Assembly: GCF_015751785.1 (NCBI RefSeq)
Contig: NZ_JADOTY010000001.1
Location: 7,192,001 to 7,256,000 of the forward strand
Origin: Micromonospora vinacea
GTDB taxonomy: Bacteria; Actinomycetota; Actinomycetes; Mycobacteriales; Micromonosporaceae
DNA: 64,000 nucleotides
Direction: 5' to 3'
The position numbers and the translations under genes were made by a program. The notes under the pieces were generated by a model. It was given only the letters and a program-made list of their open reading frames with translations, was not told the DNA's origin and did no database searches. This document shows, in pieces, positions 53,360 to 61,825 of the stretch (the stretch's first letter is position 1; each line of letters opens with the position of its first letter).

Positions 53360-54541
53360 TCAGGGGCGCCAGCCGGTCTGCGCGGCCCACTGCTCGGCCC
53401 GCAGGTACTCCTCGTCGAACCACGGGTTCCGGGCCGTGCCGGAATCGCCGACCTCCGGCGCCGCGTCGACCAGGTCCCGCTTGAACATCAGGTAGGCGGC
53501 CCGCTGATCCGGGTCGGCACGCAGGTGGTCGCGCATCAGCAGCGCGTACCGCCAGCCCGGCGAATCCGCCAGCCGCACGTGCAGACGAACCGAGCGGGCC
53601 GGGTCCGCGCTGCCATGCAGCCGCTTCTCCCACCGGCCCCGGCCGGCCGGACGCGGGTCGTCCCACCACTGCCCCGGCACCCGCGGGAACCCGGCGTTCG
53701 CCAGCCGATCGGCCAACGGCCCGTCGGCGTCGGCGAGGCTGGAGACCGCCACCTGCACGTCGATGACGTTCTGGGCGGCCAGACCGGGCACCGCCGTCGA
53801 ACCGATGTGATCGATCCGTAGGGCATCCGAACCCAGCGCGTGCTGGATCCGGGCGGCCAGCCGCGCGTACTGCTCCGGCCAACTCGCGTCGGCCCCCGCC
53901 AGCTCGGCCGGAGCCGGTGGAACCACCCGCCGCTGGCGCAGGTTGTCCTCATAGGGCACCAGCCGCTGCTTCCAGAGCAGGTCGACGGCGTCGTGCAGCG
54001 CCGTCAGACTCCCGTCGTTGGTCAGCACCACGTCCGCCGCCGCCCGGCGGCGGGCGTCGTCGGCCTGGGCGGCGATCCTCCGCTCGGCCTCCGCGCGACC
54101 CATCCCCCGGTCGCGCGCCAGCCGCTCCAGTCGGGTCGACACGGCCGTCTGCACCACGACCACCAGGTGGTACGTCGGCGCGAGACCCACCTCGACCAGC
54201 AGCGGTACGTCGTTGACGACGATCGCGTCAGGTGCCGCCGCCGCGGCCAGCTCGGCGGTACGGGCCCGCACCCGGGGGTGGGTGATCGCCTCCAGCCGAC
54301 GCCGGGCGCTCTCGTCGGCGAACACCACCGCTCCCAGGGCGGCACGGTCCAGCGCGCCATCGGCGTCCACCACCGCGTCGGAGAAGGCGGCCACGATCTC
54401 GGCCAACCCGTCCGTACCCGGCGCCACGACCTCCCGGGCCACCCGGTCGGCGTCGATGAGCACCGCGCCCCGCTCGACGAGCCGCGCGGCCACCGCGCTC
54501 TTGCCCGACCCGATCCCGCCGGTCAACCCCACTCTCAGCAC
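53360..54541 (-). CDS. coaE: Dephospho-CoA kinase with C-terminal GrpB/UPF0157 domain
   Basis: Last step of coenzyme A synthesis. The product is 393 residues from GTG at 54541 (MLRVGLTGGIGSGKS). The kinase domain (1-200) has Walker A GGIGSGKS near 8-15, DADRVAREVV near 33-42 and the lid arginines near 140-150. Residues about 220-390 are a GrpB/UPF0157 domain (IDHIGSTAVPGLAAQNVIDV near 246-265, a nucleotidyltransferase-like fold). This fusion is known from other actinobacteria; the second domain's role is unclear. The stop lies two bases from the convergent gene's stop. Confidence 0.93.
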   Translation of the reverse strand: MLRVGLTGGIGSGKSAVAARLVERGAVLIDADRVAREVVAPGTDGLAEIVAAFSDAVVDADGALDRAALGAVVFADESARRRLEAITHPRVRARTAELAAAAAPDAIVVNDVPLLVEVGLAPTYHLVVVVQTAVSTRLERLARDRGMGRAEAERRIAAQADDARRRAAADVVLTNDGSLTALHDAVDLLWKQRLVPYEDNLRQRRVVPPAPAELAGADASWPEQYARLAARIQHALGSDALRIDHIGSTAVPGLAAQNVIDVQVAVSSLADADGPLADRLANAGFPRVPGQWWDDPRPAGRGRWEKRLHGSADPARSVRLHVRLADSPGWRYALLMRDHLRADPDQRAAYLMFKRDLVDAAPEVGDSGTARNPWFDEEYLRAEQWAAQTGWRP

Positions 54542-54701
54542 CCGAACAGTCAACCGGATCAACAAGCCCGCCGCCAAACCCACGCACGGCCCGGCGACCT
54601 CCCAACCACCCCGCCCCAAGCCGCGACCGCGCCCGTCCCGGCTCCCCGCGCCCCGCGCCCCGCGCCGGGCGCCCGGCGCCCGGCGCCCCGCGCCCCGCGC
54701 C

Positions 54702-54779
54702 AAGATCTCCACAACTTCCCCGATATTGCTGCCTCCGACAAGCAGGAGACAGCAACATCCCCGATATTGCGCGGATCTT
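54702..54779. repeat. Dispersed palindromic element B, copy 2
   Basis: 35-base arms with an 8-base loop, ends AAGATC/GATCTT, loop-proximal GCTGCCTCC/GGAGACAGC. About 25 arm positions pair. TCCCCGATATTGC occurs in both arms in the same direction. Homologous to 15338-15415, though more diverged. Same length, 78 bases, as copy 1. Confidence 0.7.
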
Positions 54780-54838
54780 GACGACGAACGCCGCCCCCCG
54801 ACAGACCGGGACCAGGGTTCGGGCGCCCACGGGCCGCC

Positions 54839-54914
54839 AAGATCGCGCTCGAACCAGGATGTAGTGGTGTTCGGTGCCCGGGAGGCCCCTCCATCATGGA
54901 TCGAGCGCGATCTT
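54839..54914. repeat. Dispersed palindromic element C, copy 2
   Basis: 76 bases, ends AAGATCGCGCTCGAACC and GGATCGAGCGCGATCTT. Matches copy 1 (15507-15582) in length and ends; interior matches it when reversed. Confidence 0.8.
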
Positions 54915-55067
54915 GGGCGGTCGGCGTCAGCCGCGCATGCCGCGCCCACGGCGGCGCCCCGGCCCGCGGGAGCGCCGCGCCCACAACTCGCCTGGGGCAC
55001 CCGAGGCCGCAACTCGCCCGGGCAACTCCCCGCCCGCAGCTCGCGCGGGGCACGGCGGGTACGGCGA

Positions 55068-55110
55068 GGGCCCCGCCCCCAGCGATCCGGAGATCGCGGG
55101 GACGGGGCCC
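55068..55110 (-). terminator. Composite hairpin terminator of rpsA
   Basis: GGGCCCCG pairs with CGGGGCCC (with one mismatch then four more pairs) around an inner perfect GCGATC-CGGA-GATCGC hairpin, 17 bases past the rpsA stop. Confidence 0.75.
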
Positions 55111-55126
55111 GTCGTCGTTCAGCGGG

Positions 55127-56638
55127 TCACTTACCGCCGGCGAGCTTCTCCCGCAGTGCGGCGAGCGCCTCGTCGGTGGCCAGCGTGCCGGCCGGCTCCT
55201 CGGCCTGCCGGCTCGGGGCCGGGCTGGACGAGGAGGTGGTGCCACCGCCACCGCCACCGGCAGCGGCCGGAACGGCCGGAGTCGGGTTGGCGGCAGCCTC
55301 GGCGTCGGCGGCCCGAGAGGTCTGCACCTGCTTGGTGTGGGCCTCCCAGCGCAGACGAGCCTCGGCGTACTGGTTCTCCCAGGTCTCGCGCTGCTTGTCG
55401 TACCCCTCGAGCCACTCGCCCGTCTCCGGGTCGAAGCCCTCGGGGTAGATGTAGTTGCCCTCGGTGTCGTACGTCGCGGCCATGCCGTAGAGGGTCGGGT
55501 CGAAGTGCTCCTCGCCCTCGACGAAGCCCTCGTTGGCCTGCTTGAGCGACAGCGAGATCCGGCGACGCTCCAGGTCGATGTCGATGACCTTGACCATGAC
55601 CTCGGAGCCGACCTGGACGACCTGCTCCGGGATCTCCACGTGGCGCTCGGCCAGCTCGGAGATGTGGACCAGGCCCTCGATGCCGTCGTCCACGCGCACG
55701 AACGCACCGAACGGCACCAGCTTGGTGACCTTACCCGGCACGATCTGCTGGATCGCGTGGGTGCGGGCGAACTGCCGCCACGGGTCTTCCTGGGTCGCCT
55801 TCAGCGACAGCGAGACCCGCTCGCGGTCCAGGTCGACGTCCAGGACCTCGACCTCGACCTCCTGGCCCACCTCGACGACCTCGGACGGGTGGTCGATGTG
55901 CTTCCAGGACAGCTCGGAGACGTGCACCAGACCGTCGACGCCGCCCAGGTCCACGAAGGCGCCGAAGTTGACGATCGAGGACACGACGCCCTTGCGGACC
56001 TGGCCCTTCTGCAGCTTGTTGAGGAACTCGGTGCGCACCTCGGACTGCGTCTGCTCCAGCCAGGCCCGGCGGGACAGGACCACGTTGTTGCGGTTCTTGT
56101 CCAGCTCGATGATCTTGGCTTCGAGCTCCCGCCCGACGTACGGCTGCAGGTCGCGCACACGACGCATCTCGACCAGGGACGCGGGCAGGAAGCCGCGCAG
56201 CCCGATGTCGAGGATGAGGCCGCCCTTGACCACCTCGATGACCGAACCGCGGACGACGCCGTCCTCGTCCTTGATCTTCTCGATCGTGCCCCAGGCCCGC
56301 TCGTACTGTGCCCGCTTCTTGGAGAGGATCAGACGACCCTCCTTGTCCTCCTTCTGGAGGACCAGGGCCTCGATGTGGTCGCCAACCGTCACAACCTCGG
56401 CGGGGTCCACGTCGTGCTTGATCGACAACTCCCGAGAGGGGATGACACCCTCGGTCTTGTAGCCGATGTCGAGCAGGACCTCGTCCCGATCGACCTTGAC
56501 GACGGTGCCTTCGACAATGTCGCCGTCGTTGAAGTACTTGATGGTCTCGTCGATCGCGGCGAGGAATGCCTCCTCGGAACCGAGATCGTCGTGGGTGACC
56601 CGGGTGGCGCTCGAGGGGGCCTCGATGCTGCTCGTCAT
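55127..56638 (-). CDS. rpsA: 30S ribosomal protein S1
   Basis: S1 binds mRNA and helps the 30S subunit load structured messages. The product is 503 residues with four S1 (OB-fold) domains between about 35 and 375, the usual number in actinobacteria; signatures such as VVSSIVNFGAFVDLGGVDGLVHVSELSW (about 213-240) and KVTKLVPFGAFVRVDDGIEGLVHISEL (about 298-324) are clear. The C-terminus (about 385-503) is long, with a glycine/serine stretch and an acidic end. ATG at 56638 starts MTSSIEAPSS; an upstream in-frame start would add 46 non-conserved residues. Confidence 0.95.
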   Translation of the reverse strand: MTSSIEAPSSATRVTHDDLGSEEAFLAAIDETIKYFNDGDIVEGTVVKVDRDEVLLDIGYKTEGVIPSRELSIKHDVDPAEVVTVGDHIEALVLQKEDKEGRLILSKKRAQYERAWGTIEKIKDEDGVVRGSVIEVVKGGLILDIGLRGFLPASLVEMRRVRDLQPYVGRELEAKIIELDKNRNNVVLSRRAWLEQTQSEVRTEFLNKLQKGQVRKGVVSSIVNFGAFVDLGGVDGLVHVSELSWKHIDHPSEVVEVGQEVEVEVLDVDLDRERVSLSLKATQEDPWRQFARTHAIQQIVPGKVTKLVPFGAFVRVDDGIEGLVHISELAERHVEIPEQVVQVGSEVMVKVIDIDLERRRISLSLKQANEGFVEGEEHFDPTLYGMAATYDTEGNYIYPEGFDPETGEWLEGYDKQRETWENQYAEARLRWEAHTKQVQTSRAADAEAAANPTPAVPAAAGGGGGGTTSSSSPAPSRQAEEPAGTLATDEALAALREKLAGGK

Positions 56639-57112
56639 GTGGGCGGTTGCTCCGGTCGGTGGGTTGTCACAGCAGGCTGGTGTGTCGCAGTGACCTGTTC
56701 GCGCCAGCGGATCCGTCGCCGGGCACACCGAACGATCGCCTAGTGAGATCATGATGTGGCTCCGTCGACCGCGCACCTGCTCCCTGCCGAGGCAACGCGA
56801 TCCGCGAGCGCATCGTCTAGCCTACCGTGCGCATTACCACAGCGTGCAAGCCCTCCCGGGTTCTCTTCGTGCGATGACCTGCGAAAGCCGAACAATCGCC
56901 CGGAAATGACCCCTGCTGTCTCCTGCGTCACAGCAGCCCCGCGCGCCACGCTTGCTCGACCCGGTGTCCCCGGCGTGTCCGGCGTGTCCGGCCCGCCCGG
57001 ACACCGCGAACTTCACCGAAGACGAGACGATCAAGGCCCCCGCGCGAGGAGTCGGGCAGATCGTGGACGCGTCGCCGTACCCACCGGGGTTGGTGGGGCC
57101 TAGCGTGAGCGC
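56639..57112. other. Shared leader and promoter region of rpsA and a methyltransferase
   Basis: 474 bases between divergent starts. The rpsA side holds a roughly 170-base leader, unusually long, with a consensus-like promoter at 56819-56849. The other side contains a GTGTCCGGC direct repeat near 56970-56990 and the -10 box TAGCGT (57101-57106) six bases before the methyltransferase GTG. No small gene is evident. Confidence 0.6.
56819..56849 (-). promoter_or_regulatory. Promoter of rpsA
   Basis: Minus-strand TTGCAC, 19-base spacer, TAGGCT. The -10 is a perfect actinomycete housekeeping box, the spacer one or two bases long. Confidence 0.5.
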
Positions 57113-57919
57113 GTGGATGACGACAGCCGGGTTACCCGGCGCCGGGTGGGTGACGCCGAGGCCCGGCGCGCCAACCGCGGCTGGTGGGACACCGACGCCG
57201 ACGACTACCAGGCCGAACACGGCGCGTTCCTCGGCGACGTGGACTTCGTGTGGTGCCCCGAGGGCCTGCGCGAGGCCGACGCCCGGCTGCTCGGCGACGT
57301 GTCGGGGCGACGGGTGCTGGAGGTGGGCGCCGGCGCCGCGGCCGCCGCCCGCTGGCTCGCCACCCAGGGCGCCCGGCCGGTCGCCTTCGACCTGTCCGCC
57401 GGCATGTTGCGGCACGCCGCCAAGGCCGCCGACCGCACCGGGGTACGCGTGCCGCTGGTGCAGGCCGACGCGCTCGCCCTGCCGTTCGCCGACCGGTCGT
57501 TCGACGTCGCCTGCACCGCGTTCGGCGCGATCCCGTTCGTGGACGACTCGGCGGCACTGCTCGCCGAAGTGCACCGGGTGCTGCGCCCTGGCGGCCGGTG
57601 GGTGTTCTCGGTGACCCACCCGATGCGGTGGATCTTCCTCGACGACCCCGGTGAGGGCGGCCTGACGGCCGTGCACTCGTACTTCGACCGCTCCCCCTAC
57701 GTGGAGCAGGACGAGACCGGCGTGGCCACCTACGTCGAGCAGCACCGCACCCTCGGCGACCGGATCCGCGAACTGGTCGGCACCGGCTTCCGGCTGCTGG
57801 ACCTGGTGGAACCGGAGTGGCCGGAGGGACACGAGGGGATCTGGGGGCAGTGGAGCCCGCTGCGGGGCCGGCTCTTTCCCGGCACCGCCATCTTCGTCAC
57901 CGAGAAGCCCGCCGCCTGA
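57113..57919 (+). CDS. Class I SAM-dependent methyltransferase
   Basis: A 268-residue methyltransferase of the UbiE/COQ5 Methyltransf_11 type. SAM motif I is VLEVGAGAAAAARWL near 69-83, the acidic loop AFDLSAGML near 91-99, then ADALALPFADRSFDVACTAF near 118-137 and LLAEVHRVLRPGGRWVFS near 149-166. A C-terminal insertion with HPMRWIFLDDP and WPEGHEGIWGQW probably shapes the substrate pocket; the substrate is unknown. The start is GTG at 57113 with a -10-like TAGCGT six bases before it, so it is probably leaderless. Confidence 0.85.
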   Translation: MDDDSRVTRRRVGDAEARRANRGWWDTDADDYQAEHGAFLGDVDFVWCPEGLREADARLLGDVSGRRVLEVGAGAAAAARWLATQGARPVAFDLSAGMLRHAAKAADRTGVRVPLVQADALALPFADRSFDVACTAFGAIPFVDDSAALLAEVHRVLRPGGRWVFSVTHPMRWIFLDDPGEGGLTAVHSYFDRSPYVEQDETGVATYVEQHRTLGDRIRELVGTGFRLLDLVEPEWPEGHEGIWGQWSPLRGRLFPGTAIFVTEKPAA

Positions 57920-57933
57920 GCGCCGCACGCACA

Positions 57934-58236
57934 GTGCGACGGCTGTCCGACCGGTCCTCGCTACGACCACACGACGTCGTGCTCGCGGTGGAGATCGTCT
58001 CGCCCGGCACGCGACGGATCGACCGGTTCGCGAAGCCGGGCGAGTACGCCGCCGCCGGCATCCAATTCTACTGGCGCATCGAGCAGGACCCGGTGCACGT
58101 GTACGCGTACCGGATCGGCGACCGGGTGGGGCCGGGCGGTGAGCGGCAGTACGAGCTGGTCGCCGACGGCGCCGACGTGATCGAGCTGACCGAGCCGTTC
58201 GACATCAAGCTGCCGGTCGCCGAGATCACCCCGTAG
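57934..58236 (+). pseudogene. C-terminal remnant of an Uma2-family (DUF820) nuclease
   Basis: About 100 codons, from a possible GTG at 57934. The part HDVVLAVEIVSPGTRRIDRF, EYAAAGIQFYWRIE and the closing TEPFDIKLPVAEI match the second half of actinobacterial Uma2 PD-(D/E)XK proteins. The first half, which should supply the PD aspartate and about 90 residues, is absent; the reading frame upstream is methyltransferase. The glutamate and lysine of the core are kept. Truncated and presumably dead. Confidence 0.7.
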
Positions 58237-58272
58237 TCGTTTCGCCCTGGCCGCCTCGGGTAGCCGACGACC

Positions 58273-58491
58273 ATGGCCGAACAGAGATTCCGCAAGGGCG
58301 ACCAGGTCTCCTGGTCGGCCCACGGCAGCCGCGCGTACGGCGTGGTGCGGGGGACGATCACCGAGCGGACGCGGATCCGCGGGCGGGCCGTGAACGCGGC
58401 CCCCGACGACCCGCAGTACCGGGTCCGCAGTGACGGCACGGGCCGCGACGTGGCCCACCGCCCCGAGGCGTTGCGTCATGAGCAGAAGTGA
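58273..58491 (+). CDS. DUF2945 / HVA1 TUDOR-like small protein
   Basis: A 72-residue protein starting MAEQRFRKGDQVSW. The pattern KGDQVSWSAHGSRAYGVVRGTITE, with later YRVRSDGTGRDVAHRPEAL, matches the small SH3/Tudor-like DUF2945 family, whose role is unknown. The following DUF3140 gene overlaps it by 14 bases; the two are commonly paired in bacteria, so they probably work together. Confidence 0.83.
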   Translation: MAEQRFRKGDQVSWSAHGSRAYGVVRGTITERTRIRGRAVNAAPDDPQYRVRSDGTGRDVAHRPEALRHEQK

Positions 58492-58825
58492 CGACGGCCG
58501 GGACACCTACCGGGAGTTCACCGAAGCGGTGAACATGAAGCCCGGTGAGCTGTCCACGTGGTTGGAGACCGACGAGTCGAAGCAGGTCGGCTGGCACAAG
58601 GGCGGTCAGGCCGGTGGTGGCGAGTCGGTCGGGCACGAGTCCGGTCGGAAGATCATCAATCTGCTCCGTCGTAAGCGCGGCGACCTGTCCGAGGGCGACT
58701 ACAAGCACATGCGCAAGGTGGTCGGCTACGTACGCCGGCACATGGCGCAGCGCCCCTCGGGCGACGTCCGGGACACCAAGTGGCGCTGGTCCCTCATGAA
58801 CTGGGGCCACGACCCCCTGAAATAA
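58478..58825 (+). CDS. DUF3140 family protein
   Basis: A 115-residue basic protein. The family hallmarks are EFTEAVNMKPGELSTWLETDES near 14-35, ESVGHESGRKIINLLRRK near 49-66 and a C-terminal DTKWRWSLMNWGHDPLK. The central helices and many positive charges suggest nucleic-acid binding, but nothing is established. ATG at 58478 overlaps the DUF2945 gene. No enzymatic motif is visible. Confidence 0.83.
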   Translation: MSRSDDGRDTYREFTEAVNMKPGELSTWLETDESKQVGWHKGGQAGGGESVGHESGRKIINLLRRKRGDLSEGDYKHMRKVVGYVRRHMAQRPSGDVRDTKWRWSLMNWGHDPLK

Positions 58826-58906
58826 CCACACCACAGATCAGACCAAGGGCGACGGCCCTGATCCACAACGCCAACGCCAACGGTCGCGACCAGGGCAACC
58901 CGGTCA

Positions 58907-58980
58907 GGGTTTCGGGGCAGCCCGACCCACGCAGGGATCAAGCCTGACCGCCCGGAGTGGGTCGGGCTGCCCCGAAACCC
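58907..58980. repeat. Conserved-loop palindrome D, copy 2
   Basis: A perfect 24-bp stem (58907-58930 against 58957-58980) with a 26-base loop identical to copy 1 and followed directly by CCCACCGCAAC. It lies 81 bases after the DUF3140 stop and 21 bases before the convergent polA stop. The stem sequence GGGTTTCGGGGCAGCCCGAC differs from copy 1 but pairs perfectly. Confidence 0.87.
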
Positions 58981-59001
58981 CCCACCGCAACCAAGAAACG
59001 A

Positions 59002-61701
59002 TCAGTGATCAGCGCTGTTCCAGTCCCGGCCCAGACCGACGGACACCTCCAGCGGCACCGACAGCGGGTACGCCCCGCCCATCTCCCGCCGGACCAGCGC
59101 CTCCAACGCCTCCCGCTCACCCGGAGCGACCTCGAAGACCAGCTCGTCGTGCACCTGCAACAGCATCCGTGAACGCAGCCCGGCCTCGCCGAGCGCGGTG
59201 TCGACGTGCAGCATCGCCACCTTGATGATGTCGGCGGCGGAGCCCTGGATGGGGGCGTTGAGCGCCATCCGCTCGGCGATGTCGCGGCGTTGCCGGTTGT
59301 CGCTGACCAGGTCGGGCAGGTAGCGGCGTCGACCCAGGATGGTGGAGGTGTAGCCGTCCTGGCGGGCCCGGGCGACCACCTGCTGGAGGTAGTCGCGCAC
59401 CCCGCCGAAGCCGGCGAAGTAGTTCTCCATCAGCCCGCGCGCCTCTTCGGTGCTGATGCTGAGCTGTTGGGACAGGCCGAAGGCGCTGAGCCCGTACGCC
59501 AGGCCGTAGTTCATGGCCTTGATCTTGCGGCGCTGGTCGGGGGTGACCTCGTCGAGCGGCACCCCGAAGACCGACGAGGCGGTGGCGGCGTGGAAGTCGG
59601 CGCCGGAGTTGAACGCGTCGATCAGCGCGTCGTCCGAGCTGAGGTGCGCCATGATGCGCATCTCGATCTGGCTGTAGTCGGCGGTGAGCAGACTCTCGTA
59701 GCCCTCCCCCACCACGAAGGCCCGCCGGATCCGACGACCCTCCTCGGTGCGGATCGGGATGTTCTGCAGGTTGGGCTCGGTGGAGGAGAGCCGGCCGGTG
59801 GCGGCCACCGTCTGGTTGAACGTGGTGTGGATCCGGCCGTCGTCGGAGACCGACTTGAGCAGCCCGTCGACCGTCGACTTGAGCTTGGCCACGTCCCGGT
59901 GGCGCAGCAGGTGGGCCAGCACCGGGTGCGGCTGCTGCGCGTAGAGCCACTGCAGGGCGTCGGCGTCGGTGGTGTAACCCGTCTTGATCTTCTTGGTCTT
60001 CGGCAGACCCAGCTCGGTGAAGAGGATCTCCTGCAACTGCTTGGGCGAGCCGAGGTTGAACTCCCGGCCCACCGCCTCGTACGCGCCCTGCGCGGCGGCC
60101 TTCACCTCGGCGGCGAAGTGGGCCTCCAGCTCGGACAGATAGTGGGTGTCGGCGGCGATGCCGGTGCTCTCCATGGTGGCCAGCACCCGCATCAACGGCA
60201 GCTCCACGCCGGCCATCAGCCGGGCGGACTGCTCGCCGTCGCGGGACAGTTCGGCGTCGATCGCGTCGGCCAGGTCGAGGGTGGCCCGGGCCTGGAGCAT
60301 CAGGTTCTGCTCGACCACCCCCTCGTCGCCGAGGCCGTCGAGGGTGAGCTGGCCGGACTCCGGGACGTCGACCCGCAACTCCCGGTGCAGGTAGCGCAGC
60401 GCCAGGTCGGTGAGGTCGTAGGACCGCTGGTCGGGGCGGGCCAGGTAGGCGGCGATCTGGGTGTCGCGGACGATGCCGGCGAGCTGCCAGCCGTGCGCGG
60501 CGCAGGCCAGCACGGCCGGTTTGCTGTCGTGCAGCACCTTGGGGCGCTGCTCGTCGGCCAACCAGCTGGCCAGGGCGCTCTCGTCGGTCGGGTCGAGCTG
60601 CGCCGGGTCGACCCAGGCCGCCGCGCCGCCGGCGGTGGCCAGCGCGAGACCGGTGATCGAGGCGGTGTGCCGGCGGTTGGGGCCGGTGTCGAGCTTGACC
60701 GCCAACCCGACCGGGGTGCCGGTCGGGACGTGCGTGGTCAGCCAGCCGGCCAGCGCGCCGGGCTCGGTGAGCACCTCGCCGGTGAGGTCGAAGCCGGACT
60801 CGGCCTCCGGCTCAACCGCCTCCAGGTACTGGTAGAGACGGTCGCGCAGGATGCGGAACTCCAGGGTGTCGAAGACCTGGTGCACGGCCTCCCGGTCCCA
60901 CCCCGTCCAGCGGGTGTCCTCCGGGCGCAGCGGCAGCTCCAGGTCGGAGACGAGGCAGTTGATCTCGTAGTTGCGGATCACGTCGGCGAGCCGCTCCCGC
61001 AGGCTGTCGCCGGCCTTGCCCTTGATCTCGTCGGCCCGGGCGATCACGCCCTCCACCCCGCCGTACGTGGTGATCCACTTGGCGGCGGTCTTCGGGCCGA
61101 CGCCCGGGATGCCGGGCAGGTTGTCACTGGTCTCGCCGACCAGTGCGGCGAGGTCCCGGTACTGCTGGGGCGGGACGCCGTACTTCGCCTCGATCGCCGC
61201 CGGGTCCATCCGGGCCAGGTCGGAGACGCCCTTGCGCGGGTAGAGGACGGTGATCTGGTCGTCGACCAGCTGGAACGCGTCGCGGTCGCCGCTGCTGATC
61301 AGCACCGACATGCCCTGGTCGCGGGCCTGGGAGGCGAGCGTGGCGATCACGTCGTCGGCCTCGAAGCCCTCTTTCTCCACCACCGGGATCTGCAGCGCGG
61401 CCAGGACCTCCTTGACCAGGCTCACCTGGCCCTTGAAGTCGGTCGGGGTCTCGCTGCGGCCGGCCTTGTACTCCGCGTACTTGTCGGTGCGGAAGGAGTG
61501 GCGGGAGACGTCGAAGGCCACCACGATGTGGGTGGGCTGCTCGTCGCGGAGCACGTTGATCAGCATTGAGGTGAAGCCGTACACCGCGTTGGTCGGCTGA
61601 CCCGTCGTGGTGGAGAAGTTTTCCACAGGCAGGGCAAAGAAAGCCCGGTATGCCATGGAATGTCCGTCGACGAGAAGCAGGCGCGGTGTCGTAGCTGTCA
61701 C
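59002..61701 (-). CDS. polA: DNA polymerase I
   Basis: Fills repair gaps and removes RNA primers. The product is 899 residues from GTG at 61701. The 5'-3' exonuclease domain (1-300) has LLLVDGHSMAYRAFFALP near 8-25 and acidic metal residues in FEADDVIATLA near 105-115. The 3'-5' exonuclease region (about 320-510) lacks the DxE motif and is degenerate, as in mycobacterial PolA. The polymerase domain has motif A DYSQIEMRIMAH, motif B RRKIKAMNYGLAYGLS and motif C LQVHDELVFEV. Convergent with the DUF3140 gene; D element copy 2 lies between. Confidence 0.95.
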   Translation of the reverse strand: MTATTPRLLLVDGHSMAYRAFFALPVENFSTTTGQPTNAVYGFTSMLINVLRDEQPTHIVVAFDVSRHSFRTDKYAEYKAGRSETPTDFKGQVSLVKEVLAALQIPVVEKEGFEADDVIATLASQARDQGMSVLISSGDRDAFQLVDDQITVLYPRKGVSDLARMDPAAIEAKYGVPPQQYRDLAALVGETSDNLPGIPGVGPKTAAKWITTYGGVEGVIARADEIKGKAGDSLRERLADVIRNYEINCLVSDLELPLRPEDTRWTGWDREAVHQVFDTLEFRILRDRLYQYLEAVEPEAESGFDLTGEVLTEPGALAGWLTTHVPTGTPVGLAVKLDTGPNRRHTASITGLALATAGGAAAWVDPAQLDPTDESALASWLADEQRPKVLHDSKPAVLACAAHGWQLAGIVRDTQIAAYLARPDQRSYDLTDLALRYLHRELRVDVPESGQLTLDGLGDEGVVEQNLMLQARATLDLADAIDAELSRDGEQSARLMAGVELPLMRVLATMESTGIAADTHYLSELEAHFAAEVKAAAQGAYEAVGREFNLGSPKQLQEILFTELGLPKTKKIKTGYTTDADALQWLYAQQPHPVLAHLLRHRDVAKLKSTVDGLLKSVSDDGRIHTTFNQTVAATGRLSSTEPNLQNIPIRTEEGRRIRRAFVVGEGYESLLTADYSQIEMRIMAHLSSDDALIDAFNSGADFHAATASSVFGVPLDEVTPDQRRKIKAMNYGLAYGLSAFGLSQQLSISTEEARGLMENYFAGFGGVRDYLQQVVARARQDGYTSTILGRRRYLPDLVSDNRQRRDIAERMALNAPIQGSAADIIKVAMLHVDTALGEAGLRSRMLLQVHDELVFEVAPGEREALEALVRREMGGAYPLSVPLEVSVGLGRDWNSADH

Positions 61702-61778
61702 GGCAGCGACTCTAGTCCGTCGCACCGACATCCCTGGCCCTCGGCACGGGGTGCCGCGACGCCGAGCCGAACGCCGAC

Positions 61779-61812
61779 GGCCGGCCACCCCCGCGAGGGG
61801 ATGACCGGCCGC
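61779..61812 (-). terminator. Terminator of the liv operon
   Basis: A 13-bp stem (CGGCCGG...CCCC against GGGG...CCGGCCG) with one mismatch and a bulge lies 14 bases after the livF stop. Confidence 0.6.
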
Positions 61813-61825
61813 CGATTCGGGTGGC

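Larger units (their letters stand above)
54542..55126. other. 585-base gap with palindromic elements, no gene
   Basis: Between the coaE start and the rpsA stop. It contains a run of GCGCCC/CGCCCCG simple sequence (about 54650-54700), element B copy 2 (54702-54779), element C copy 2 (54839-54914) and the rpsA terminator. No convincing coding region or RNA gene is seen. Confidence 0.7.
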
